Assembly (NCBI GenBank): GCA_963513935.1
Contig: OY740774.1
Span: 83,476,890-83,540,889, forward strand
DNA: 64,000 nucleotides
Source of the DNA: Aphrophora alni
Lineage: Eukaryota; Arthropoda; Insecta; Hemiptera; Aphrophoridae
Reading direction: 5' to 3'
The translations under genes were made by a program, and so were the position numbers. Below are positions 12,101 to 25,494 of this stretch, one piece after another; position 1 is the stretch's first letter; every line of letters starts with the position of its first letter. The notes under the pieces are model-generated. The model saw nothing but the letters and a program-made list of their open reading frames with translations. It searched no databases and was not told where the DNA came from.

Positions 12101-15100
12101 ATGTAATTTCGAACCTTCCAATAAAATGTGATATTCGCATAGAAAGAGACTCGGTGGGGCTAATTGACACGAAGCGAATGGATAATTCATCACATATTTA
12201 CGACATCGAAGCCAGCTGAGACGAGCGAAGCGATTGGACATGTTTTATTATTACAGATCTACGAGCAGCAATAATGCCAAGCCGACTTTAAGAAAGTAGT
12301 GATATACACAATTACGAGTTTTACAAGAACTGTGTAACAATTGTTTTAAACAAACTTAACCTACGGAATAAGACTCCTTTATCTACGAATACAATTTAAC
12401 ATTTCCTACAAGTCCCCAAAAAACAACTTTTGGGTATTATATGTAGAGGATCTGCTTGTATGATGGGGCTGGGTAAGTACCATGATGGTTTACAAATTTG
12501 TTGATGATGATCGAACGGTTTTTGCCTTTATACAACCTCGTAATCTTAGGACAGTGTTTATGAACGTTTCCTTTGTCTCTTATGCTGCTTCCAAGGATTT
12601 CCTTAACGATTTTACCGGTTATCCTTCCTTAACTGTAAGGATGATCAAGAGCTGCCTTAAACCACCCTTAAACCATATTGTTTAACACTCAACAGTAGGT
12701 CTAGTTTGTTATTAAATATTGTCAAATATGATGAAAGATCAAGACGACTTTCTACAATTCTTCTTGTGTGTAAATGAGGTATCAACTAGTAATCAGAGAT
12801 GGGATGCTGAAAAGACATTTGATTTTTACGATGAACATCAAAAATGTGTAAAAGGTTATAGGTTAATACATTTTTCGATATCATATTTTCCCGTTATTGT
12901 ATGCTTCCGTTAATTTCGATAAAATGTCAGAAATAAAATAAACAGATGGTTTAATGTTCCATGATATAAAAGTAGCAGGAAATGGAGATATTGTATAAAA
13001 TATTAAATATGGGAAAAACTAAATTACTGAAACTGGAACATTCTTGTAGTATGGTAGGCTAGACAATTAAAGTAAAATGCGTAATTATTATTTGTATTTT
13101 TTTACCTTCAAAATTGCACTCCCTGTCTTTTTATTCTAAATACATATTTTACATTTTTAACCACATATTTATTTGTCTAGATAAAAAATGCAGCATCCTA
13201 TCCTCTTTTCCGAACTATCTCCTTGTGATTGTGTATTTATGGTCTGACGAATAAAAATAAATCAAAACGAAATAAAATAAACAGATCGTTTATTAATGAA
13301 CATCAATCAGCTGTAGTGATTACTGAATTCTCGTTGATGACGTAATTGATATTTATGGCGTAGTTCCTTTAGGGTTTCTTTATTAATCGCTTCTAACCTA
13401 ACCTAACCTAACCTAACCTAACAAAACCTAACCTAACTTTATCCTTTTGATTGTGAATTCATGGTCTAACGAATAAAAATAAATCAAAATTTACTAAAAA
13501 AAAGGTAGATGAGAGCTGTTTAGCGATTAACATCAATCAGTTGTAGTGATTACTGAACTCTCGTTGATGACGTAATTGATATTTAAGACGTAGTTCCTTT
13601 AGGGTTTCTTTATTAATTGCTTCTAACCTAACCTAACTTAACTTAACTTGCTCCTTAAGACTGTGAATTTATGATCTAACGAATAAAAATAAATCAAATC
13701 TTACTATTAACGAACATTTATCAAGTGTAGTGATTACTGAACTCTCGTTGAAGACGTAATTGATATTTAAGACGTAGTTCCTTTAGGGTTTCTTTATTAA
13801 TCGCTTCTAACCTAACCTAACCTAACCTAACCTTCTCCTTGAGATTGTGAAATCATGGTCTAAGGAATAAAAATAAATCAAATCTTACTATTAACGAACA
13901 TTTATCAAGTGTAGTGATTACTGAACTCTCGTTGATGATGTAATTGATATTTAAGACGTAGTTCCTTTAGGGTTTCTTTATTAATCGCTTCTAACCTAAC
14001 CTAACCTAACCTAACTTAACTTGCTCCTTAAGACTGTGAGTTCATGGTCTAACGAATAAAAATAAATCAAATCTTACTATTAACGAACATTTATCAGCTG
14101 TAGTGATTACTGAACTCTCGTTGATGACGTAATTGATATTTATAACGTAGTTCCTTTAGGTTCTTTTATTAATAGCTTCTAACCTAACCTAACATTCTCC
14201 TTGAGATTGTGAAATCATGGTCAAAGGAATAAAAATAAATCAAAACTCACTGAAAAAAGGCTGATGTGAGCTGTTTAGCGATTAACAAACATCAGCTGTA
14301 GTGATTACTGAACTCTCGTTGATGACGTAATTGATATTTATGATGTAGTTCCACATTAAGGTTTCTTTATTAATCGCTTCTAACCTAACCTAACCTTCTC
14401 CTTGAGATTGTGAATTCATGGTCTAAGGAATAAAAATAAATCAAAAATCACTAAAAAAAGGCTGATATGAGCTGTTTAGCGATTAACAAACATCAGCTGT
14501 AGTGATTACTGAACTCTCGTTGATGACGTAATTGATATTTATGATGTAGTTCCACATTAAGGTTTCTTTATTAATCGCTTCTAACCTAACCTAACCTTCT
14601 CCTTGAGATTGTGAATTCATGGTCTAAGGAATAAAAATAAATCAAAAATCACTAAAAAAAGGCTGATATGAGCTGTTTAGCGATTAACAAACATCAGCTG
14701 TAGTGATTACTGAACTCTCGTTGATGACGTAATTGATATTTATGACGAAGTTCCTTTAGTAATCGCTTCTTTATAAAGGATAACTTAGTAAAGGAATAGA
14801 AATCATTAAGGAAGGTTTTTAAAATGTGAAGTCGTTTAGTATAAAGGAACAGTTATGTGTTCCTTAATTAAGTGTTTCCTTAGAGTCTTTTAAGAAAGTC
14901 CTAAGTATCATTCATAAATTCTGGCCTTAGTGTTGACTGCTTTAGACCCGTGATTCTTTCTCAGGTTGTAGATTTAGCGTTAGTTTACAACATGGCCTAA
15001 GGCATGTTGACGTTTTTCTGTTTTATAAGCTTCACTTGAGGACGATAGTTGATTTATAGTCTCGAAACGTCGCTTATTATAGAATACATTACATTTCATA

Positions 15101-18100
15101 CTTTGTAATGTTTTGCTGTAACTGCACCACCAACATATTGACGAAATGCCAAATGGTCCAGATAAAACAGTACCATACTTCCAATCGATGCCGTCGAACT
15201 CTCAGAATTTCTGTTTTAATACAAAAAAAACTGTTTTGAATCAGTTTAGATAACTGTCTAAATTTAAACTTGTTTATTCAAGTAAGATCAACTAATGATA
15301 AACTATGTTTCAGGCGAGCTCACATTGAACGTGGAACAACAACGAAGTATAGGAATTCCATTTAAACTATTGGCAGATGGAAAGAGGCGATATGAGCGTT
15401 GCTCTATGTACAATGTCAACCTGACATCCTGGCTGAGATCTAACAACGTATCACAGCTGGACAGTCTGCCAACTCCAGACCCGACGTGGCCTGTTGTCAA
15501 ATGTACTCATGGATGGAATTATGATAAGAAGGACTATGACAGTACTCTCGTTACAGATGTAAGTCAAATGTATGTACACTAATAATACCAATGCCTCGAA
15601 AAATGTATAATTTGTGTGTTTTTTGGGGGAAGAAATAGTAAAACAAACCATGATTCTATTTTCTAAATTAAGGATTTTTCCCTTTATTGTTCAAAGGCAA
15701 AAATCTATCAGTCATCATTTATGAGAATATGACTATAAATGAGACCATGGGAAAACTAATTTCAAAAGTTATTTTGTATATTTACAATCATAGATCTTTT
15801 GAAAATAAAAAGTATTTGAATTTTAAAAAGTTATAAGCGCCATCATGGTATTTACACAGCCCGATAATAAAATGTAATAAAAGCAGAAACTACAAATGTA
15901 ATGATCCAAAAGTTGGTTTCTACTTCAGAAAAAGTTAAATTGTATAGGGGTCTTACCCAGTAGGGTAAGTTTGTTTTAAACCGTTGTTACACATATTTTC
16001 TGAATCTCTTAATTCGGTTAGGTCCTAACGAAGTACAGTACCCTCACACTAGGAGTGTGTCTGGTGTAATGGGCGTGTCCTCCATTCTACTTGTTTCCCT
16101 AACCTGACTTGACGGTACAACCCCATTCCAAATAAATTTGGTACACAAATTACTGCTTAGCTACATTTAATTCTTAAAGTTTAAGTACAAGTTAATTCTT
16201 AAAAGTTTAATTTTGTAAACGTTTCATTCTTATTTACACCGAAAAAAGAAACGAAAGTAGGGTAGGCGTTTACACAGAAGCATTTGAGGTCTATATTTTT
16301 TATTGGTGTTGTACCGCTGAAAGCAAACGCAACAAACGAAGTGTGGGGGCCCCTCTTTTCCTCTCCACCCCAGACACATTCCTACCTTGAGCATACTGTA
16401 GATGTGTATGTATAGCAAAAGTCTCCAAGGCCTTGGCAGGCCTAGAAGCTAACCTATACCAATGTGAAACAACATCCCCTCGCTTCTCTTGTCTCGGTAA
16501 CTCAGCCCTGTCGGTTCTCGTAACTATACACAACTCGTATTTTCTCCGGAGGTTAAGAATTACCTTCTTGACAATAACTTAACTATTTGCCATGATGTGG
16601 GGTTGGTAGCTACCATACATGCAGAATTAAAATCAGCTCCCAAAATATTGTCGTGGGATTTTGAAAGACTCTGGGTACAGTGAGTCCAAAATTATTGTCA
16701 AACTATTTCAAAGTGTGGGATCGGTGCACATTTCCTGGTCTTACAGTTGTTACAAAGGTTTTCTGAACCTAGTAACTATGCAACTACTTTTTTGACTTCG
16801 GCTAGGCTTCAATGGACCTCGTATATGCGTATAGGCTATATTAAAAAGTCTCCACTCGCTTCGCTCGTGTCAGTGTCTCTGTCCTGAGGGCCTCTAGGAG
16901 GTACATATGGAAGCTCCACTCACTATACACGTGTCTGTGACGCGACCTTCGTAACTTATAGAAATATCACTATTTTTTTAAGGAAGTCAATGTTGTAATT
17001 TACATTTTTGACAATAACTTCGCTATTTGTCGTCGTAGTGAGGTGGGGGGTTGGTACCATTACATGCAGAATTAAAATCTACAAATTTTTATATAATTTA
17101 GTGTGTTACAAATTGAATAATGCACATGTGAACAAAAACTGTTTAAAATGGCCACCATTTTGACTTTTAAATTTCATGTTACTAACCTTATGGCCGCTAT
17201 TATCGTTACGTACAGAGGACAATGAACGACGGACTTATGAATCGTGAATATCAGTTCAATAATGAAAGTATAATTTTTGATGTTTCAAACTAACCCTATA
17301 ATTTGTATACTGGGTAAGTAACATGCATTCAAAGGCACTTAGAGACCATCAGAGCAAGTTCGACCGTTACAATAAATACAATCTTTCTCAAATGATAAAT
17401 TTAAACAAACACAATATTTTTCTATTCATACAGTTAGATGAATTATACTTATACATAGACGCACAATTCAATACATTAAAAATTTTATCTAATTTAGTGT
17501 GCTATAAGTTGAAATATACGGTTTAAAATGCCCCCCACTTTTACGTTTTTAATTTGATTCTTCGGAATTTCAAATTGAATAATCCCTTACATTGAATTGT
17601 ATGGTCGTATCGTACTTACGACAACGTCGAGTTCAGTGTAAAAACAGAGGTCGGTATTTTTTACGATTAACAAACTTGTATAGTAAAAGCGCATTAAATA
17701 TTTGTAAAAAAAATTAACCACACATCTCCGAATATACAGTAGATCTGAAGTAACATTATTTATAGAAGGGAAAGAAACGGAACGATAAGAGGCTCATTGC
17801 TACTTGGGAAGGAACAGATTTGTAAACAACAACTTTGCTCAGCTGATCACAATATGGAGGTCGACCCAACTGTGTCTAAGAGTAACTATGAGACAAATAT
17901 CATGTGTTCTGATGTACAGCTGTATGATCTGGAAGGAGTTAAGCGGCTTAAGTTTTACAAGGAAATCTTTCTATATTGAGGAAAATGTGTTCATCAGAAA
18001 TTTTTCAAATCGACAGCTTTGAGAAAGCACCAATAAATTAATTAAAAAAATGAGAGGAAATAGATAGGCCACATGCTGAGGAAAAATGAGTTCGATATTA

Positions 18101-21100
18101 CAAGAAGGGTGATGGAATAGAATCTTCGATAATACAAAACGTGGAGAAGATCCAAGTGACCTGGAGACCGTATGGTGGTTGGTGAGTTGAAGTTGGCTGA
18201 AAGGACGAGGGGAGAGGTGAATATGATGGCTTTATCTACAGTTGTTTCCACTTTCACCTTTCAGTACGGGCAACAATGTAAATCAAATGGGAGTTTCAGC
18301 TCATAGAAAGATCTAGCTAGCTACGCAACTGACTGGGCTGATCCAACACACGTTTGACACCGTAAAGTTTACAGGTTGAGTAGTAATTCGGCTTTCTCCT
18401 GTATGACACATACTGAAAGATGAACGTCAAACCGAGAGTAGAGTGTGCTGAGGAGGGCCCTACGTTCCTCAGAGGAATGATGTCATCTCCCACCAGGAGG
18501 AATGAGGGGATTATTATATACAACAGCAGAGTAAAATTCCCTATTATTTCAACTGTTAACAAAAATAGAAGAGGGGCTTGAACTTTATGATCATACTACG
18601 TTTGAGTAAATACAAATTCATTAAATTATCAAGAATGTATTCAAGAAATTATATAAGTTTTAAGGGAAAGAAAATGATCAACTCTCCAGTTGTGTAGATT
18701 TTGAAGCTTCGTCTGGCTGACCACTGCGTTTGGTTTTAAACGATCTATGAGTGTTATAAAGAGAAAGAAGGAAGGTCATGCAATGAGGAAATTAGCAAAT
18801 AATACATTTTACGTAGGATTTCTATGTAGGATTAAAATGTATATGATTTATGCTAATTACTGTGTTATATATGTATATACATTTTGAATGGTGTAAAGGA
18901 ATGACAGCCGCGAATTGAGCGGGTGGATTTACAACTCGCAGAACTTCGCCTACAGTTGTTGGGTAGGTCAACAGATGTTGCTGTAATGAGAGCTGTTTTA
19001 ATAGTCTACTGTAAGGTTTTTACGTCTGAGTAGGCAGTTCACAATATATTAAGACGTCACATATTTTATGACATCTCAGGAACCGAACCCGTTATTAACG
19101 TATAACTGCACATAGGTGACGACTATAGGGGTATCCCTTAGAAAAGCACTTCGCGCCGGTAGAACTGTTGTGGGAGAGGGAGAGCCCGAGTTAGTTCAGC
19201 CATACCCGCCCTACTACATTACGTAGGGCTTAATATTTTCTTTTTCAAACTTACTACAGGGTTAAAAAACTGTGAATGTGTATCGTTTATGTTCCTGACA
19301 ACTACAATTAGTAAATTTAAATATTTTACAAAGTAAAAGACGTAAAAAGATATTAAATATAGGTTTTAAATTCCTTTACATTATGGCAAAAATATAACAA
19401 TTTATCCCCATCACCGCTCCAATTCCCCCCCCCCCGCCATTGCCCCTACATGCGTGCGCGAGCCACTCTCGAGATAACGGTTCTGCGCAGATTTCTTTCT
19501 GTCTGGTAGGTCTATAGTTTAATTAAAAAATGAGATCAATAATCCATCACTTTTTCCTCCTTTCTGATACGAATAGTAGGGCAACAAGCATGAATACTTG
19601 TTCACTACGCCAAGAAATTGGTACAATGATTCGAGTTTACTATCCCAGATTAGTGTAAGTTTGGTAATCGGAAAAAATATTGACCTCCGATTATTGACAT
19701 GCCATCCGTTGTCGTTGTTGTCGTCTGTACGTAAGTACGTTAGCAATCACAAAAATTAAGATAGGAACTGCATATACTGGGTGTCGCACCTAAAATGTTA
19801 CAATAGCTAACTTTTGAATTATAAATATCACAGAGTACTTTAAATGGGGAACCTTCCTTTCTTTTCAATGAAGTTTAAAAATCTACTTTGTAAAATGTTA
19901 AAAATTGCCGTCATTTTCCAATATGACAGCCAAATTTGAAATTTGTTACGGAACACCCTGTATTTTATGGTTAATCCAGGTGTAAAACTGGATTACACCA
20001 GTTTTACACCTGGAGTATTACACCAGAGCAATATTTTAAGAATGTTCTATTCTCGAGTATTTTTAAAATCTTTAGCCATTTAGGAATTACAGGCACTTTA
20101 ATGAGGAACTCCCCTTATTTTTTAAAGCTCTAAAATGACATGGAAATCAATTTTGAAAAAAGTGCTAACTTTCATTAAAAAAAGGGATATGATTTTTTTA
20201 AATTGGCAAACCTCAATTTTTATAATGGAAAGTCATTCTTTGGTCAAATTGGAGGCTTTTTAAATTGTCACTTTCCCAAAATTTGAGTTCCCCATTAAAA
20301 TTTATTTGTACTCCCAACGGTCCAAAAATTAGCTATTGGAACATTTTAGGTGGGACACCCAGTATAAACTATAGTGTGTCCATATAGAATTCTATTGAAA
20401 TTCAGAAAATATCGAATTGAAAATGTCAAAATGTTGTCCATTTTCAACAGTTTTTGTTCTTATCTCGTGTGTTATTCAACTTATACCAACCTAACTAAAA
20501 TAGATAACAAGTTAGAGATTTAAATGGTACCAACCCAACAGCTTTACGATGACAAATAACGGAGTTATTGTTTAAAAATCTAATTTCACATCCTAACCTC
20601 CCAAAAAAAAATGATATTCGAATAGTAACGATATCCAGCATTGGCTAGTGAAGGTTTATTCATGTAGTCACAGCTTCGCGACCAGCAATGGCCGAGACAG
20701 TGACACGAGCGAAGCGAGTTGAAACGTTTTTAGTATATAACCGACGTCGAGAAAGTAGTGTAATACGTGCAGCAACTGTTTTAAACAAGCTATCCTGATG
20801 GGTTACTCTTTGATCTACTTTTGGGCATTACTTTTAGAAGATCTGTTTGTATGATGGTACTGGGTAAGTACCACGATGGCCCCATAGACTTATTTATTAA
20901 CATAAACACAAGTTGTTGTCGTCTGTAATGAGTCACCTACACATGGCAGAATCCGATTCCTGAGAGTGAGTGTGACAACTCACACTTTGACATTCCCACA
21001 CACTGCCGCCATTGAAGCGGTAAGGAACAGGTATTATCAGTGGAAGTGTCAATGTTAATTATGTTGTTTATTTCATTACAGTCTGTCGTTGTTGGCTGTA

Positions 21101-24100
21101 AAGTTAACATGGCGTCATCTTTATTGTAAAGTAGCGAAGGATATTGTTTTGTATCAATTTGAAGGTTACAGTGGGGAAGCCACGTGGGAGATAATAGGGT
21201 TTAAGCACCCCCCTCGGGTTTCTTGGCATGGACAACAATGTAATCATTCATCAATAACTTTATAATAAAGCATATGATATGTTTCATAGTTATTTATCTC
21301 ATAAGAAGCAGAACTGAATACAGTACTCTCGAAAACATAGAGTACCTATATGGAATGCCTCAAGATACTACTTTGGGTCCTGTTCTTTTTATTTTATCAC
21401 GTACAGTACAGGGTGTAACGAAAAATATGGACTGGCTATTTATTCATTTTCGGATTATATACATCAAAAGCAATAAAAAATGTCGAATAACATGTAGTCG
21501 AATTCCTCTTCATTTTCCGTCTATCCACCACTTTGCTTTTTTTCAAATAAAACATTATAACAGCAGAAATAGTAAGATATTGAGTTCAAATTTAGTATAA
21601 GTATTTTGTATGTTATGTTTTACAAATGTACCAAACACCAAGACTTTATTTTAAATATTTTTCAAAATGGCAGCCAGTAAAAATCATTAACGAAAGATAT
21701 CTCAAATACCGTTAACTTTACAAAAAAACTCACAAGAGACAAAATATTTTTCTTTCCTAACGACAAATAAAATGGCTTTTTTTTTACCTTTTCTGTGGAT
21801 GTAAAGGATAACCAAGTTATCGATAAAAAATTAAAAATACAATTTCTTGGAAATATCTACTACAACAATTAAAACTAGTCTAACACCAACACATTTTGGA
21901 ATTATGTTCATTTGTAGCCATGGAAACCAAGAAAACATAAATTAAATGTTGTAATGATGATGGTTTGCTGAATTAGTAATACATTTCTTTATTTTATAAT
22001 TAATTGTTATGTGCAGTTTAAGTAGCTGTGCCTCATACCCAATTGTGATTTGTGTCACAGTGTGCGTTATTTGTCATATTTCCATTATTATTAATGCTAA
22101 AATAAAAAGTCAACTTGTCAATTGATTTGTTTATTAAATAATAATAGTATATTTTCTAGGTTTCCATGGATACAAATGAACATAATTCATAAATATGTTG
22201 GTGTTGGACTAATTTTGATTGTTGTAGACAATCGCAAATAAATTATTGTATTTTTAGTTTTTTGTCGATAACCTTGTTATCCTTTGATTACAGAAAAAGT
22301 AAAAAAGCCATTTTGTGATAGACTAAACATTGCTATTTAAATAATACATAATTTTAAGTAGGGCTACTTGAGAATTATATTTAACAACGTAAATGAATTT
22401 ATTTACATATTCCGTAAAATTGGTTATACTTAATTTTGTTAATTCTTTATTAGAAGGAGGTATAATTGCATGGGGTGGGTCTGATATGTCTGTACTGATA
22501 TCTATAATAACGACCCAGGCAGAAGGCTGTCATTAAATCGACTTTTGGAAGAAACCGGTGCAACTTTATATTAAAAACTTTAATTATTTATTTGCCGTAA
22601 TTATATATTCCACAAATTAAATCACCTGTACTAGACTAGACAGAATCAATCGATGCAGAGCACGTCCAAAAATTTAATCAAACATTCTCAACTGAGGACA
22701 CTTATTATATCTTATTAGTAACATACCAAAACAATTAAAAGATTCTATGTTTTATAAAGAAGTGTTTAAGAAATTGGGAGACAGGGCGTTGAGCAGATTA
22801 TTAAAATTAAATATAGGTAGGAATTCCAGGCTTATTTTGACTTATGCAATTTCAAATTTTCGAGAATCTAGCCTAGGTTGAGCCGATTGGGTATATTCGT
22901 GCTTGTTTGATTAGAGATTTGTGAAATCATATAAATATTATTTTTTACTGTACAATGTAATAATTTGACTCTACCACCATTGGCATCTCATAAACTATTG
23001 ATCTGACAAAATGGGGAAATTTCATTACTTTTTCATTAGTGTTGGTAATTAAAAATCCGTTTTTGAAACTTGAAAAGTGGCTGATATTAACCAATATGGC
23101 GGCCAACATTATCAGCTGTGTAGTTTATAAACAGGTAGGCTATATATCAAAAGAACAGCGACCTGGCCGCAAATACGTACAGAGACCACTATCCACATAT
23201 AAGTGTGACTGATCGAATTAAACAGTCAATAGGAATAAACACATTTGGAAGTCTGCCCCCAAAAATTGCCATGTACTTTAAGCTCGAGGATCCCAATCTC
23301 TACACAGGGTACATTGCTAGAGACGATCATCAACGACATTGTTGGCAGACTTGGCAGTTGGAAATCAAGGACGGTAGCTGAAGGATAAATTGATTCCTCA
23401 ATCCAAAACAAGCGAAAGAGTTCAACACAAATTTTTGGAAATTATGAAAACAAACAATCTTTCCTGAAAGAGACAGGTTCTTGTAGAGTTCAAGTACGAG
23501 ACTTGACCAGTTCCGAGGAACTGGAAGGGTAGGCGTATGTAGAGCCTCACGGCACGCACCATACTCTCACTCCGGCAGAAAGAGTAACGGGGAGCACTAC
23601 TAGCACACCGCTGCCACCACGAAACCATTCCTCAAACGCACGCTCCCAGAAGTCGAGACCTCTGGACAGGCTGAGCATGCTTCCATGGTACTTATATCGG
23701 CAAGATTTCTCTAGCCATGTTTGATGAGTCACCGCCGTGTCGCTTGCGCGATACCCTCCCCCCACGAAATCACCTACTAGGGGCGGCGCCCGTTGCCCAC
23801 CTACATGGGATTGGGTAGCCCACCAGACGATCCTAGAAGCTAAAAAGTTGTCCCCCAGTTTTATTTGGACGACACCGTGGGGTATCGTGCACGACCCGAT
23901 TTTAGGACCCTCTCCATTTTCTCCTATACTCATGTTAGCAAGGTTCCCCAAGCAGCTTTTGAAGAGTCGCCGTCAGGTCGCTCACGCGAACCTTACCTCA
24001 CATCTATTCCGAGGGCGACTACCATTACTCTTCTTTATGGGATAGGGTAGTCACAACCACCCGGTGTTAGTGGTCAGCACCGTGAGGTACAATACTGACC

Positions 24101-25430
24101 CGGCCCTGAAAGAGACAATGGAGTTCTCAACTAGTGTGACAGATGACACCACAGAGGAGCAAGTTGCGCCATTAAGTTAGACAAGCCAAAGCTCATTAAA
24201 AAGTCGTTAACTTCAACTACATTTACTGCATGTAATGTATACTTTGGGAAATGCAACAATCGCGTATTTAACATTTAACCAAGTAAAAATGTGTTTCATT
24301 TGCTAATTTCAATGTTGGGTTAATAATAAAATAATATACTAGTTAAAATGACTTGTTGATTGGATTTAATAGTACAAAGTTATAGAACACCCTGTAAGAT
24401 GTGGGGTTAGGTAAAATATTGTACGTTAAAAAACAGGAGATAGCATCCCCTTCGAGTGATGCAAAGAAGCAGTTACCTCACTTGTAACGTAAATATCTAT
24501 TAAGTTTAGTCCAGTTTTGGTGTTTACACGTCCTATACTATTCCTAATGAAATTTTTAACTTGATTCAACAATGGGAAGTATGAAAAGTTGCCTACTAAA
24601 AATTCATCGCAGGTCAATTTTTTGAAATTCCAAAATGAGTCGGTTTATAAAAAAAAATATAAATAATTAAACTGGATCTATAGCTTTTTCATGGAGTATT
24701 TAACCCCTTTCTTTTCGTATTTCCTACCAAACATCTCTTTATCAACTGTTGTCCTCTTCTGACCCTCTCGCTATTTGTGTATTCGAGAACTAGGGGGTTT
24801 TTATTTGATATTCTTTTCTTCCTTTTTTTATAAGGCAATGATGATCGAAAAGCATTTCGCCTTTCAATAACAAGAGTGAGAAAAAAATAAATCGTTACCC
24901 TTGTGATACCATGCAAGGTGAAAGATCGAACCTGTGCATCATGACAACAATATAACTAATTAAGAGTTTCTTTGCCAAACACAGAATACCTGTTGAATAT
25001 CAAGTTCCCTACTCTCCGACATGGCTCCTTATGATTTTTGATGTTTAAAACGCTATTGAAAAAGACCTGATTTCGCGGGAATTTAAAATCCTAACCTTAC
25101 CTAACCTTACTCTTCTTACTCACAAGTTGACTACTAGTAAGTTGTAGTAACTTACTAGAAGTTGACGCTCTCTGCTAGCTGAAAATACACATAAAGCTTC
25201 CCTTCACCTTCTCACCAGGTACTTTATTTATTATCATTACTTTTTTATGATAATTAAACATTCGTCCAAACTTATAAAAAAAAACCGTCATTAACAAATA
25301 TTTGGAACTGTGGAACTCCCTAATATTTCAATGTGTTTTCTACTTCTACACTCAATTATAAGACTTTTTAAAAAATTTTTGTAATATTTTCTTAAACCTA
25401 TTCGTTTAGGAGTTATAGGTAAGTATAATT

Positions 25431-25494
<64 letters not shown>

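Larger units (their letters stand above)
19600..20880 (-). repeat. Family D copy, reverse, interrupted by a 586-bp MITE
   Basis: The left part 19600-19776 (GTCGTCTGTACGTAAG, AAAATTAAGATAGGAACT) and right part 20365-20880 (AAATTCAGAAAATAT..., GACACGAGCGAAGCGAG, TGGTACTGGGTAAGTACCA) match uninterrupted copies at 30540-31140 and 11745-12480. The MITE occupies the junction. Confidence 0.65.

Noticed and set aside
12482..12685. Plus-strand frame with FVDDDRTVFAFIQPRN
   Set aside because: The D-D wording briefly recalled a reverse transcriptase motif, but neighbours do not match and the frame overlaps a repeat boundary.
13215..14775. tRNA or 5S array in the satellite
   Set aside because: Monomers lack tRNA fold, 5S boxes and terminators.
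15451..15651. Minus-strand open frames over exon 2
   Set aside because: Shadows of a coding exon on the other strand.
23737..24050. Plus-strand open frames of 61-102 codons in the GC-richer island
   Set aside because: Both strands are open together, which follows from few stop codons in GC-rich DNA; no homology recognised.
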